The notes: a model not told the origin generated them from the letters alone. DNA of 64,000 bases from Perkinsus olseni (GCA_013115135.1 JABANP010000066.1:111126-175125); one strand, 5' to 3'. Positions 11,501-24,026 are shown, numbered from the stretch's first letter. Translations and numbers: made by a program.

Positions 11501-14500
11501 TGGCCACTCTCGAAAATCAGATTGGTGTGACTGCCTCGGAGTGGATTGGGCCAACCGACAGCAATGACGCATTTGTAGGTAAGTTGAAGTCCAAGTTGGC
11601 GGAGGAAGATGCCCTCCAAAGAGAACTCTGTAAGGAGCTTGAGGAGGCCCGACAAGAGATAGGGTTACTCAAGGTGGCTCCTCGGTGCTTCGGCCGGCTG
11701 TTGAGGGGGCTCCTTCTCAGGGCCAAGCTGAGATCGATGCAGCTCTCCGCGAGGAAGTTGCAGGGCTGCGGGAGGAAGCAGACGCTGCGAGAGAACATAT
11801 TGGTGGGGAGAAAGTGGCTCATGGTGGCTCCTGAGTTGTTCCTAACGTTAGCTGATCTGAATCGACAACTCAAGGAGGCGCAGGATGAGATCTCCAGGCT
11901 CACGGAGGCGATGAGGGAACTCGAGGGCTCGATAGAGGCTCGAGAGGTGCGTATTCCTGATGAAGGGAGCGGGCAACTGCTGGTCTCAGGCGTCGTCTGA
12001 TGAGCTCATTACTGAGCAGCGGGAGAGCCACGCGGCGACCGTACAGAAGCTAGAAGAGGTCGGACCTTGGGTGGCGCGTGAGTTGCTCGTTCAGTGTTAC
12101 TGGGGCTTTCAGGATAAACGGGCGACTGAGGTCATCGTCAAGGAGCGCGGGATGGAGATAGCAAGGCTCGAGGAGCTACTCAAGTCCGCGGAGGGCGCCT
12201 CTGGTAGGGAATAGCAGTTTGAGCCAGGCTGATGCCTGTCCCTCAGAGGACCTCAAGGGGTCGTTGGAGAGCTTGCAGCGGCGGCTTAGTGAGGCGACCG
12301 AGCGCGAGGCGGCGAATGAAGCTAAACTGGTGGGGAGGGTTGAGGGTTTTGAGATCTTGCGCTAGTGCCTTGTGAAATGTGCCGTTCCTAGGTGGCCTCG
12401 AGGGATGAATGCGAAGCTCTGCAGCGGTCCGTAGCGGAGCTGGAAGTATCGAAGGAGAGGCTGGCCGAGGAGGCCAGGCGTGGGGCCGAGGTGGAAGAGA
12501 AATACAACCTGGTAGCATCATAGCGTTTTTCCGAATCGCTCGCGACTATGTCGTGTATGCAGCTGAAGGCATCGGAAGAGCTGCTAGCCGAGAGAGAGCG
12601 TGAGCTAGAAGAGCGAGAGGCTTCTCTGGCCGAGGGTTGAGGTAGGAGCTCTGAACATGGCTGCGCACGAGTTGAGTGAGTCACTCGGAGCGACTCGACT
12701 CTTTGTACTTAGGAACACTGCCCGGAGGGGGAAGACTTTACACACGACGAAGCTGCTCCCGAGTAGGGGCCTGACTGCTTTGCGGACCTGGCTATACGCG
12801 GCTGTGTGCTGAGCCGAGCGAATGGGTTCCTCGTGGTCCCTTTTGGGTAGGTGACCTGTTATTCAGGGGAGAGCATCAGGCTGATATCGACGTCCAGCTG
12901 CGGATCGCTGAGACCGAGCATGAACTCTTGGTGAAGCTGGAGGAGACCGAGAAGGTGGGCGAGTATCCAAGGCTGATTCATGTTCTTCATGCTTGGCCAT
13001 GCCGATAGAAACCGGGCTTTGTATGGAGCATGATAGTCGTTCAGGACCTCGCCGATGAGAAGACGGCTACCTCGGCGTTAACGAATAGAATTCGTGAGCT
13101 TGAAACGAGGGAATCAGAGCTTTTACGGCAGCTGGACGCACAGCAGGTGATGGGGACACTCGTACTCTTCGCCGAATTGAGACCGCTCAAGGCCTGGGAT
13201 ATCGGAACTGCATGTTCAAGAGGCTCTCTCCAGGTGTCCCGAGCGGAGTTCGATGAAAGAGCGGCACAAGTTGATCAGCTTGTCGAGGAGCGCAAGGTGA
13301 ACCACTGGACTTGCGCTAGGTGAGCTCCTTCCTGCATGGCACTATGCTTGCCTACTTAGGCACTGATGGCAAGAATAGAAGAGATCGAAACCGCCGGTCC
13401 TGGCGCGAGTCAGCCAAACAGCCGGGTCGCCCATGGTAGTAGCATGGGTGCGACGATGCCGTGCTACCACACGATACTGTCGGGGAATGGATCTTGGTCC
13501 GTGCTCCCACCTCGTCGAGTCCTCATGCGCGAGTGATTTATCGATTTCCAGCCGGCCGTGCAGGAAGGCGAGGAATCTGCCAAGGTTCGGCGTGCCTCCG
13601 ACCCAACTAAGTGAGTAAAGGGCTCGGGGTTGGATCGAACGCTCTTCCTCAAGTCTGACGCTTCGCACGGAGCCTTCAGCTCCACCTGTTCTCTACGAGC
13701 CTGCAAGAATCGGAGCACCTCTGTGTTATCGGGGTAGATGTCCATGGCGGTGAGCCCCGTTCAAGGACCCTCATCAACTTACCCTCGGCGAGTGTTGTCG
13801 ACAATTCCCAATATTTACTTAGCTGAGACGCTTGAATAATTCAGTCAGCATCGAGTTCCTGCTCAACTGGGCGGATCTGCAAATGATAACGGGCAGGTTC
13901 TGATCAGTTTATCATCAGGTCCCGAGCCTCCCTCCACAGCCTCGGCTTTTTCTCCGGCAATCTCTCGTCAAACCTCACTCTATCGACGGACGGCATGAGG
14001 ATCGAGTACGACTGTGGCACGGCAGCTAAGGACGAGGCCATGTGCGGCGTCGTCATGACTGACCGACCTCTTCCTTATGATACCTCTTTCGGGTAACAAC
14101 CCGACAGGCATCAGTGATAATACGGCCCCTGGCGCCCAGAGATGCTGGCCTGATCGACTCACAGGGGCTCCTATATACTCTGTCTGAGGTACTACTTCGA
14201 GATCACGATTCTTGCGGGCGCTGGAGAGTCCACGGAATACTCGGACGGGCTCACATTGGGGGTAACCACAACACGACCTGAGGAAGTACATGGTGGGGCA
14301 TTGTGGATCATTCGGAAAGCCGGCTGGCTTGCCATTCACTTTCCTCTGAGGTCCGCGGCGGCTCTGATGCACCCTCGTCGTGTGATGAGATACCGGAGAC
14401 ATGGGCTGTTGGGTTCGACGGTCAAGTGTGGGACCCGGTAGTAAGGGAGAGGGCTCCGCTTCTCATCACCTTGCAGATACTCAATGACTGGTCCGCCTGT

Positions 14501-15724
14501 AATTGGTGTGCCAAGGACCTAAAAGAAGGTAAGACTGGGAAATATCTGGCGGGGGGCGCTGCGCCCAGTGACGTTTCACAGTGGAGGTCGTCACGGCTAG
14601 TAGCCCCGCTCGGTCCTACTGCCGTGAGCGGGTCATGGTTATCATTTTGCGTTTGAGGGTTCGCTGAGTCGCTATGAAGATGAGGCTCTTCGTAAAGAGG
14701 CTCCAGTCAGAGTGTTCAAACCTTGCTGAGGGAGCTTCTCGGCTTGGCTCAGGCTGGCGTGGCTCTCTGATGTAGAGTTTATTGTCACTGCAACCAGTGA
14801 CATTGCGCATCCGATGCGCATAAGGCCAGATCTCACCCTCTTGCCGCTTCAGGCCAGAAGGTTGGGCTTCTAGTCTCCAAGTCCCCAGTAGACCAGCTCT
14901 TCATTCTTGTTGATGGAGCGGTAGTAGCCGAAGGCCCGCGGAACATTCCCACTGGACGACCGCTCTATGGGGTTGTGGATCTCATCGGTGAACAACCATG
15001 CCTTGAAACTCTCTTGCGCGACTCGATCTTTCCCTAGGAAGTACGAACGCGGTGGCCCTGTCGGATCCCGAGACGACGCCGTTGCCTCCAGCTGCACTCC
15101 AACTAGTGCCCAAGGTAGGCGGCATCGGACGTTCATAGATAGAGAGTGACGGCTGGTCCCATCTGGCGTCACGAGAGCTTCGTGATGAGCGATGGCTGCT
15201 TCCGCCCCACAGGCTGTGCCATCTTCCTCGGGTCGATCGGAGAGCGGCCGCATCGCCTTCAGGCTTCCCTCTCGTCAAACAAGGTAGGGTTTCGTGGCTC
15301 GCCGGTGTCCGCGGTTTCATAGCTTTATGACTAGAACAACGTGCGCAGGTCTCGTAACGAGAGTAAAAAAGGCACGTCATCGTCTGTTGCGGGAGGATCG
15401 GTGGCCGGTGATAAAGTGGCTTTCGAGGTATGTGGTGTGTCTCGGGGCTCGCCCAACCTGTGCCGCTCTCAGATGCCTTCTTTCCATGGCAGCCAGAGTT
15501 TCTTGGCTCCCTCGGTATCGAGTGTCGGGTCCAAGTTCGCCCTACCGAGCCGTAAAGCGGCTTCAAAACACCATTCTTCTTCAGCTCACAGTGAGTTGAA
15601 CAGCCGGCGAGCATCAGCAGCGTGCAGGAAGGTCGGTTTCAGGCTCGGCCGGGTCTACTTCATCCAAATTAGCGTTCCCGAAGTTCAACCGCCGATGATG
15701 ATGACTGATCTCATGAATGCATGA
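5573..15724 (+). CDS. Giant coiled-coil protein with C-terminal NHR (neuralized-like) domain
   Basis: I do not recognise an orthologue. From ATG 5573 (MAITSEVSSSTPREVFDPSD) dozens of small exons separated by short introns encode a long heptad-rich, Glu/Lys/Leu/Arg-rich coiled coil to about 13,390. Representative exons: ELEELERRSAEREAELEQEV near 9630, LDELQEKLNAVEEEKK near 8370, LNRQLKEAQDEISRL near 11860, RIEEIETAGPGASQ near 13375. After a Ser/Pro linker (EPSAPPVLYEPARIGAP) an NHR/SPRY-like beta domain follows: SSNLTLSTDGMRIEYDCG, CGVVMTDRPLP, YYFEITILAGAGESTEYSDG, LTLGVTTTRPEE, ETWAVGFDGQVWDP, then after a 324-nt intron QKVGLLVSKSPVDQLFILVD and GRPLYGVVDLIGEQ. A Ser-rich tail (SSVGSKFALPSRKAASKH) ends at TGA 15722. 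One gene or two could not be settled; exon PAVQEGEESAKVRRASDPT with a strong GTGAGTAAAG donor near 13616 supports one transcript. Likely a scaffold or cytoskeletal role (inference). Confidence 0.65.
14529..14852 (+). other. Unusually long intron inside the NHR domain
   Basis: Donor after DLKEG (GAAG|GTAAGA) and acceptor CGCTTCAG|GCCAGAAGG rejoin the frame as LKEG-QKVGLLVSK, which is what an NHR domain needs. At 324 nt it is several times longer than the usual 40-60 nt. Open frames within it look like by-products. Confidence 0.6.
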
Positions 15725-16175
15725 GTTAATCAATCGATTTCTAGCAACGCATTTTCATTGACTTTCCTGTCGAATCTGTTGCGCGTTGGGACAACAACCA
15801 TGCAAGGCAATTCTTGGCCATATCAATCACCTACACAATTTACCACCACCTGGACGCGTACTCACATACACGTTGAAACGCCTGCACGGGGTGCCTTTAC
15901 TGCTCACCTGCAGCCTTAGAATTCTGGACGGTTACAGCTCTCTGACATCACACAACGACTCCACCACAGGTTCAGAGCCAATGGGCGCATGAAAGGTAAC
16001 TTGGCATGCGTCGGGCACCCCCATATTCGCTCGCCCGAATCACCGTTTCGCGAGTTCTTAAGAGGGAGTTGGATGATTCACGCAGATAGCTGGACATCTT
16101 CTATCGTCTGCGGCGCACCCCTTAGTCGGTCGAGAAACGATGACATCAATAGCTTACTAGAGATGAACCAAAAGC
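15725..16175. other. Intergenic region between convergent genes
   Basis: Between the stop of the coiled-coil/NHR gene and the 3' end of the FN3 gene. No conserved coding or RNA motif was seen. Confidence 0.4.
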
Positions 16176-18463
16176 TTAGAAATCTGAAACCTTACTAAAA
16201 GGCAATGATAATGGTGGCAACCCATGAAAATTAACTTTTCGAAGCAAAATGAATATTTCAGCGTGTGAATAAGGGTACGTTCCAAGAAAGCTTATACCAG
16301 AAATACATAAAATGCCGACATCAGTGCCAGATGTGGCTGAAAGAGCAACTCTCCTCGTTGCTCTCATCGCGACTTGGGGAACTCCGGGCGCGATCGCACG
16401 GTTGAGACCAGCGGCGGTGTAGAACGGACCGTTGCAGTGTTGTACGTTGCAGTCCAAACAAGCCGGCGCAGCGGGGTTAGCGACACACTGTTGTAGACAG
16501 TTATTCTTACCGCAATTAGCCAAGACTCCCATAAGGTGAGCACAGTCACCGCTGATGGGCTTGAGGCGAAAAGGGGTCCGAGAAGGGTCCTCGGTGTACT
16601 TGGTGAGACATTTCGCCTGACCATCAATAGTCCCAAACGTGCTCTTGCCACAATTTATCATCTCCTGTGTGAACGCATAGCCGTCATAATACAAAGATTG
16701 GCCATCGTTCTTCTGAACAGACATCCACCAGCGCACTTGATCTCTCGTGTTGCATCCGACACCACTTGGCGCCTTGTCCAAGGTAGTCGCAGTAATCGTT
16801 TTGGTCATACTACTAGACCACCCAGCAGCATTCTCTGCTTGCACCTTCACCGAGTAAGTCTTCTTGTTGGACAAACCCGTAATGTCGCAAAAATCGAGCC
16901 CGGATGAGGGCGTGCACGCCACGCCCGTCCCATCGGCCCAGACGACACGATAACCAGTGATGCCCAAGGTACAACTCGGGTTTGTAGGAGGGTACCACCT
17001 GATGCTGATACCGTCGGCGAACGCTGCCTGGACAGTGGGTCGACTGGGAGGATCGGCATTGCAAAGATCCAGTGTCTTCACTGTTATGGGGTCGGAGGCC
17101 TCCCCTTGGCCACGAGAATTGACAGCTCGGATAGTGAACTTGTAGTAGGTGCCCCTCGTCAATCCTGTGACGGTGACATTCGTGCTGTGTCCGTCCGCCT
17201 CGACGGTTCGCGTGTCGTTGATAGAAATGACATAACGGAGAATCATCGCTCCGTGGTCTTCGGTGCTTGGCCATTTCAGAAGGACAGAGTCCGACGTGAT
17301 GTTACTAGCGCTGACTGCGCCAACCTGCGGGAGAGATAACCGAGTGACTCGAGCACAGCAACACGAGAAATCGATCGCGGAATGACGCTCACTTTTCCCG
17401 GGGCAGTTGCTCCGTTGGCATCACTCTTCATGGAGTAAAGAGGGGATGCAGGACTCGAACCTATGCCATTCACTGCGGTGGCAGTGAAGATGATGGTCTG
17501 CTCGGTCGATAGGCCAGACACGGTGAACGGCTGAGGGAATTTCTGTCAGGCATGCTAATCGGCGTGCAGCACGATACCTTAGAAATATCACCGGCTTGAA
17601 TGGTCTTCGACGTCCAGCTAGTGGGCGGGGTTTGCCCGGTCGAGGGCTGAATGATGCAATAACGTGACTTCGAAAATAATCAAACGCAATGGCTTCTTAC
17701 TGCGTATCTCAAATCATAACTGGTGACGGTGGACCCATGGGTGAACCTGGGTGGAACGAGGAGCACCGAAACTGATGAGGTTGAAGTGTTGAACGCTGAT
17801 AGACCTGAAAGCAGGATTCTCCAAAGCTGGCCTGCGTACAAGACACCACTCACCGGGAGCTGACGGGGCTGTCGGGGACAAAGTCGTGGCCAAGATGGCG
17901 ATGGACGGAGTACTCACACGGCTATCGTCCATCTCGATCCTGTATCTCACAACGACCGAGGATGATGGTGTGAGACCGGACAGTGTCGCCACTGCGGGCG
18001 TAGCTCCATAGTTCACTCGCAGTGCAACAGTCCATGCCCCGTCACTGAATCCGTCAGCAAGGAAGCGCCTAGCAACGCCATTAGCCGGCAGGGTTTCTAC
18101 AAGATAGGTTTTAGGCTTATACTGTGCGGCGGAAGGCACAGGGTTGAGGGTAAGGTTAAGTTCAGTGTAGCCTGCTGCTACGGAAGGATAAGGCAGATCA
18201 CCCAAGTCGATGACCTGAGCGCTGTCGCCACTTTTGCCACCAAAAAGCCCGATTTGCCATAAGACAATGAGGACGATGGCAATGGTGATGATGGCACCAA
18301 CAAGGCATGCGGAGCCATAGCGGAGACACCAGAAGCAATACGGCTTGGCTCGGGACCACTTCGAGGGAGGCACCTCATCGACATGCTTTCCCGAGACGTT
18401 CGAGTCGCTGTCGGGCGCTACTGTGGCCGCTGACGAGTTGCGGAAGGAAAATAGTTTCACCAT
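16176..18463 (-). CDS. Type II membrane protein with fibronectin type III repeats
   Basis: ATG 18463 opens a basic cytosolic N-terminus of about 50 residues, then one transmembrane helix (VGAIITIAIVLIVLWQIGLF), then an extracellular or lumenal region. At least three FN3 units are visible: one ending VVRYRIEMDDSRVSTPSI; one spanning TSSVSVLLVPPRF and IIFTATAVNGIGSSPASPLY; and a pair in the last long exon (SDSVLLKWP...TYYKFTIRAVNSRGQGEASD, then DGISIRWYPPTNPSCTLGIT...KKTYSVKVQAENAAGWSSS). After the last FN3 comes a Cys-rich module of about 120 residues (CNTRDQVRWWMSVQKND, CGKNNCLQQCVANPAAPAC, LDCNVQHCNGPFY) that I cannot assign. The 3' end is uncertain: the open frame continues to 16176 through sequence that may be intronic or 3' UTR. 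Probably a surface adhesion or recognition protein (inference). Confidence 0.7.
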
Positions 18464-19539
18464 TGAGTGATGACCTCCGAAAATGGTACGAAAACTACGA
18501 TACAGCGTGTTGGCTGCTACCCCGAGTAGAGCTCAGTGGGGGTGTCCAATAGACCCTGTCGATTTTCAGGACCGCTCACCGGACCAAAATTGACGTGCAC
18601 AAGTCAATCCTGGGAGCGCTGTTGAAACTCAGGTGAGGTCTATCCCGGCGGACTCCCGGCGCTTTGCTAGAATCTTGCATAGCAAGAAATGGATTAGACT
18701 TGTACGTATTGCGGGATGTCTATCCTCATGTGAGCGCGTCACAGATGGGCACTTGAAATCTTGAACACTTGAGAACGCATGCCTCCTGCCGTAAGCTAAG
18801 ACGTGATGTGGAAGGTTGTTGACTGTTGCCTATAAATTGGGAATTTAGTCGCTCACGATTACCAGCGATAACCGTCCACAAATCTACCGTATCTGAAGGA
18901 CTGACTAACAAGTACTCTGGCGTATCATCCACAGTGTATGGGCTCGAAGATCGCGGTGTTGTGCTGCTACGTTCTTGACCGAGGTTGCGTGGCTTTCTTC
19001 ATCCGTACGCAAACTCCGGGCTACTTAGCTGATGCCACTCGGAGAGGCTTGATGCGGACTACGGAATCATCGGCTTCCAGTATGGTCCAGCCCGTCCTCA
19101 CTGCTAATTCAATCTTGTCATTCGAGTCAATCCTAAATCTTCGCTAACCGGACGTCATGCTGAAAGTGCTGCCAGAGATATTGCCAGCGGAGCTCACATA
19201 ATGCTGTTATTGCGCACGGTGCTGATGGTCCTTGTAAGTGAACGTGTCAGCTGCAAGATCTCCCGAGCACTGTCCCGGCCCCACTATGTAGTTGCTTGTT
19301 TGGTTGGAGTCTGGATTCGATCATGCGCTGCACAATGGCCGGGACAGGGCTTCGTCTTCTGTCAGTCCTGAGGGATTCTCCCAGGCACTCTGATGATTTC
19401 ACGCTCGTGTCATCTTCTCCTAGTACTGCTTCTGGCGTTGTGTTTCTAGTATCCGGCGTCATTAACGGTTAGCGGCTAACCCACTCACGCGCGGAGCTCA
19501 GCACTAACCAGTACGAACAGTTAAGATATCCGTTTTCTA
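18464..19539. other. Divergent intergenic region
   Basis: Separates the FN3 gene (-) and the NAD synthetase gene (+). Open frames are short and lack motifs. It probably contains both promoters; none is recognisable. Confidence 0.45.
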
Positions 19540-22500
19540 ATGGTGGGTCAGGCAATGGCTGTGGTTGCGACCTGCAACCTGGACCAATGGGCTCTTGACT
19601 TCGACGGCAACGAGAGGAGGGTCATCGAGAGTATCCGCATAGCCTATGACAAAAATGCTAAGTTCCGGTGAGTGTTCGTCACGCGGTGCTGTCGCCTCCT
19701 CCATGCGCTGCTCTAACTTTCATGAGGTCTCCGGTACTGCGTCGGATATTTTTAGTATCGTTATCACGACTTCGTCATCCTCAGAACTGGACCTGAACTG
19801 GAGCTCTCGGGGTACGGTTGCGAGGATCACTTCCTCGAGACAGACACTTTCCTGCATTGTTGGGAGTCTCTTGCACACATCATAGTAATACAACCGGAGC
19901 ATCGATGCTGTCCTTCGATGGTGTTATTCTTGACGAATTTCAGACGGCTAACTTCCGAGCTGGACATGCTGCTGGACATAGGCATGCCAGTTTTGTAATA
20001 CTGCTGGTGGTCGCTAAGCAATGGCGGGCTTATGGGTGAGTCCATTCTCAGGTTCAAGTCCACGGGTTACAACTGCAGAGTCTTCCTCTATCGTGGTCGT
20101 GTACTCTTGGTACGCCCCAAGATGCTTCTAGCTGACGACGGTAACTACCGGGAGTCGAGGTACTAGTGACCGACTCGGTGTGGATTGAACCCACAACTGG
20201 TGTAGGTGGTTCGCGCCGTGGCCGATTGAGCGAGGCCTCGAAGAGATGATACTTCCCGATGTAGTTCAAGACGCCCAACCTGTTGGTAACAAGAATATTG
20301 GATGCGACGTAGAAGTCTTGAACGTACGCTGTGCCGTAGATTCCCGACAACAGACGTGCCCCTTCGGCTTTGGGGTTGTACAGTTGGCTGATTGTGCTGT
20401 GGGCTGCGAGGCCTGTGAAGAGTTGTGGGCCCCTGAGAATCCCCACACGGGTAAAAGACACTTACTGCATGGTCTTGGGGTTAGGGATGACTCTGCCCTC
20501 AGTGATGGCACTCGATGGCGTGGACATCATCGCCAACGGTAGTGGATCACATCATGAGTTGAGGAAGCTCAAGACTAGACTGAAGTTGATAGCCGGTAAC
20601 GCTACTCGGCTTGGGTTGGGCGTGAGGTTCTCTGTCATAGGTGCGACGTCGAAGTCGGGAGGAGCCTATCTCTACGCCAACTCTATGGGCTGTGACGGCG
20701 GACGATTGTAATACTCCGTCTGGTCCTTTTGGGGCAGGGCAACGTCAACAGAATGTTCGATACGGTGGAAGTGGATTTTAGGTACTTCGATGGCTCGTCA
20801 TTGATCGCTGTTAATGGCGAAGTTCGTGCTCAAGGATCGCAATTCGCTATCAAGGAAGTTGAGGTTATCACCGCGAATGTTGACCTTGAGGAAGTACTCA
20901 CTCGTACGAGCCGTTCATTCCGCCATTGGCCATGGACAGGTCCGCTCTTACCGTGCCAGTAAGAAGTCGCGATGCACCCAGGCAGCAGCGTTGACGGGCG
21001 CTCGAGTACCTAGGGTCAACTGCACAGACTTCCGTCTCTGCGATCCCGCAAATAAGTACCCCTTCAAACTGTGCCCGTCTGTGCCTAGGGCTTGGGTTTA
21101 GGTTCATATCAGCTAACCTCCCCGTGAAACCGATCGTCTGTGACCCAATGGAGGAAATCGCTCAAGGTAAAACCGAGAATCCGGGCTGCGGCCCTACTGG
21201 CCATCCTGTTCATGCTCAGGGCCCGCGTGCTGGCTCTGGGACTACCTCCGCCGCAGTGGCGCCTCGGGCTTCTTCATTCCCCTCTCGGGTGGTGCGGACA
21301 GCGCTAGTGTGAGTGAAAGCACATGATTGGGCCTCACGTTACCGGGTGCCGTCAGGTCCTGGCCATTTGCGGTTCTATGTGCCAGCTGGTCATGAAGCGG
21401 CTCGTTGAGGGTGATAAACAGGTTGAGGCGGACGTTAAGCGAATCACCGCATCGGAGGTAGTCCGGCAGTGGCTCGAACAGGCTAGGAGTGCCGATCATC
21501 GGATGCTTCGTGTGCTATCCCAGTGGAGCTGGCTACTTCGTCGTCATGGTCGCATCTTTAGTCGCTGCTTTTCCTTCATCGGTGGCTGTCCAGGTTCTCC
21601 CCAAGACTTCTCAAGAGCTCGCCAACTGCATCATTCACACAGCTTACCTGGCATCGAAGAACTCAGGCCAGACTACACGTGACTTAGCGGAGAGGATTGC
21701 TCACCAGGTGCTGCTTCCGCGGAGAATGTAGGGGCGCGTGGTGTAACTCGGATATCCTCAGGTCGGAAGCTATCATAAATTTGTGATGATTGATAAGATA
21801 TGCGATGCCGTGGAAGAGGCCTTCACGGATTATGTCATTACTGACGATGATGGGAAGGTTGACGAGGAGCTCAGACCGAAGTACCTGTCTCAGGGAGGTG
21901 GGTTGTGGAAGCAACGGTGACCAGTGACGAGGATGCATGAGCGTGTCCAGGTACCCGTACGACGGACTTGGCGCTGCAGAATATTCAAGCTCGGAGTCGG
22001 ATGGTGATGTCGTTCATGTTGGCTCAGCTACTCCCCCACGCCAGAAGACGCGGTGGCTACCTGCTGGTTCTCTCAACTGGTAATGTACTCCGCTCGCCTC
22101 TCCGCACGAAATTTGTCCACAATTCTCCAGGTAATGTGGACGAGGCACTCCGTGGTTATCTCACGAAGTATGATTGCTCTTCGGGTGACATCAATCCCAT
22201 CGGCAGTATCTCGAAGGGAGATCTCAAGTCCTTCCTGGTCTGGGCCTCGACCAACCTGGGCTACCCAGCTCTCGCCGAAATCGTAAGTTCCCTTGAGCGG
22301 AAGTGGATGGCATCCTTTCCTAAAGGTCCAAGCACCCCCTACTGCGGAGCTGCGGCCTACCGTCGAGGGCGAGCCTGCACAGCTTGATGAAGTTGATATG
22401 GGCATGACTTATAACGTGAGCCCCGGGCGGCTGGTTTGTTGATGGTGCATTGGCTAATGACGTAGGAACTTGGCTGGTTCGGTCGACTACGAAAAATGGA

Positions 22501-22832
22501 GCGGTGTGGACCCGTACAAATGTTCCATAAGCTTCGGGTCATGTGGGGCGAGAGTCGTGATGAGAGTGCGGATGAGGTTGCGGGCAAGGTGAAGCACTTC
22601 TTCAATTGCTACTGCAGGAACAGACATAAGTGTAAGAGTTACTAGTAGCTGTTGACGTATATGGGTTCGTGATGCAGGCACTGTTCTGACTCCCTCGTAT
22701 CACGCTGAGGCTTATTCCCCGGATGACAACAGATTCGATTTGAGGCCATTCTTGTACCCTCCGATGACGAGGCAGTTCAGGGATATTGACACCGAGCTTG
22801 TGCAACGCAGGCCCAGTGAGATTCATAAGTGA
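19540..22832 (+). CDS. NADSYN1: Glutamine-dependent NAD(+) synthetase
   Basis: Catalyses the last step of NAD synthesis, amidating deamido-NAD with ammonia from glutamine; cytosolic. The N-terminal nitrilase-like glutaminase domain starts with [20 protein letters not shown] and contains the catalytic Glu region [40 protein letters not shown] with LADDGNYRE, the catalytic-Cys segment [18 protein letters not shown], then [31 protein letters not shown] and [20 protein letters not shown]. The ATP-pyrophosphatase domain has [20 protein letters not shown] followed by GADSAS (PP-loop SGGxDS), [20 protein letters not shown] with [20 protein letters not shown], and [19 protein letters not shown]. The C-terminus [20 protein letters not shown] matches the family, with TGA at 22830. 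Every domain is present; about fifteen short introns. Start chosen because [14 protein letters not shown] matches the usual N-terminus. Confidence 0.93.
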
Positions 22833-23090
22833 TGCGCTCCATTTAATCGAATCGTTTTTCACAGACTTGTTCAGCGACAATAGTGAGCTTTCACATATTG
22901 GATCCCTGTTGTATTGAAGCTGAAGTTGGGTAAGTCGATGTCGTTGTTCACTGTCGAACTCGCGAGCTATGTTGCCATGCTGCACTTATTTCTCACCTTG
23001 TCAATCGGCCAGAACAAGGCACATTGGAAATGTGGCAAGACCTTAGTGCGCGGACCGCGCGGCGCGGTGGCGTAAGGCAAACTTCCAAGC
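22833..23090. other. Spacer between NADSYN1 and tRNA array 1
   Basis: No gene seen. The right edge grades into diverged array sequence. Confidence 0.4.
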
Positions 23091-23204
23091 CGAATCGGGC
23101 CGGGGTCATATACCTATCTTGCTTGTGGGTCATCGGTTGGGATTTAACAAGACAAGAACGGCGCTTGCGACTCGCCCCGCGGCCTGCCCGACTTTGGGTG
23201 GATT

Positions 23205-23276
23205 AGCCCTGTGGCGCAACGGTAGCGCATCTGACTCCAGATCATAAGGTTGTCCGTTCGAATCGGGCCGGGGTCA
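23205..23276 (+). tRNA. tRNA-Trp(CCA), edge copy, probably degenerate
   Basis: Position 1 is A instead of G, and the 3' anticodon-stem strand reads TCATA instead of TCAGA. The upstream flank is not the array spacer. Confidence 0.55.
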
Positions 23277-23356
23277 TATACCTAGTTAGCTTGTGGTCCA
23301 CCGATAGGGATTCACCAAACGACTCGCCTTGCGACCTGCCCGCCTTTGCCTAGCTT

Positions 23357-23428
23357 GGCCCTGTGGCGCAACGGTAGCGCATCTGACTCCAGATCAGAAG
23401 GTTGTCCGTTCGAATCGGGCCGGGGTCA
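23357..23428 (+). tRNA. tRNA-Trp(CCA)
   Basis: Consensus copy. Acceptor GGCCCTG pairs with CGGGGTC (G-U allowed); D stem GCGC/GCGC; anticodon stem TCTGA/TCAGA with loop CTCCAGA (anticodon CCA); T stem GTCCG/CGGGC with loop TTCGAAT; discriminator A; no encoded CCA tail; no intron. 72 nt. Confidence 0.93.
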
Positions 23429-23523
23429 TATACCTATCTAGCTTGTGGCCCACTGATTGGAATTTAGCAAGACAAGAACGGCGCTTCGACTGGCCTCGCA
23501 GCCTGCCCGGCTTTGCGTAGCTT

Positions 23524-23595
23524 GGCCCTGTGGCGCAACGGTAGCGCATCTGACTCCAGATCAGAAGGTTGTCCGTTCGAATCGGGCCGGGGTCA
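23524..23595 (+). tRNA. tRNA-Trp(CCA)
   Basis: Identical to the consensus copy at 23357. Confidence 0.93.
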
Positions 23596-23690
23596 TATAC
23601 CTATCTAGCTTGTGGCCCACTGATCGGAATTTAGCAAGACAAGAACGGCGCTTCGACTGGCCTCGCAGCCTGCCCAACATTGCGTAGCTT

Positions 23691-23762
23691 GGCCCTGTGG
23701 CGCAACGGTAGCGCATGTGACTCCAGATCAGAAGGTTGTCGGTTCGAGTCGGGCCGGGGTCA
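23691..23762 (+). tRNA. tRNA-Trp(CCA), variant
   Basis: Changes put one mismatch in the anticodon stem (TGTGA/TCAGA) and one in the T stem (GTCGG), and alter the T loop (TTCGAGT). Function is doubtful. Confidence 0.7.
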
Positions 23763-23857
23763 TATACCTATCTAGCTTGTGGCCCACTGATTGGAATTTA
23801 GCAAGACAAGAACGGCGCTTCGACTGGCCTCGCAGCCCGCCCGGCATTGCGTAGCTT

Positions 23858-23929
23858 GGCCCTGTGGCGCAACGGTAGCGCATCTGACTCCAGATCAGAA
23901 GGTTGTCCGTTCGAATCGGGCCGGGGTCA
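23858..23929 (+). tRNA. tRNA-Trp(CCA)
   Basis: Consensus copy. The following spacer has a 2-base expansion (CCCCCACTGG). Confidence 0.93.
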
Positions 23930-24026
23930 TATACCTATCTAGCTTGTGGCCCCCACTGGTTGGAATTTAGCAAGACAAGAACGGCGCTTCGACTGGCCTC
24001 GCAGCCTGCCCGGCATTGCGTAGCTT

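Noticed and set aside
13464..13745. Minus-strand ORF MDIYPDNTEVLRFLQARREQ
   Set aside because: Protein-like, but the plus strand has better-supported exons (EGEESAKVRRASDPT with a GTGAGTAAAG donor; EPSAPPVLYEPARIGAP).
14870..15253. Minus-strand ORF ending GYYRSINKNEELVYWGLGD, seemingly convergent with a plus stop in a shared CTAG
   Set aside because: The plus strand here encodes the last strands of the NHR domain (QKVGLLVSK...GVVDLIGEQ) after a 324-nt intron, so the minus ORF and the shared stop are shadows.
20178..20260. Possible minus-strand tRNA (perfect T arm TGTGG/CCACA near 20180-20200)
   Set aside because: No matching acceptor, D arm or anticodon arm; it lies inside NADSYN1.
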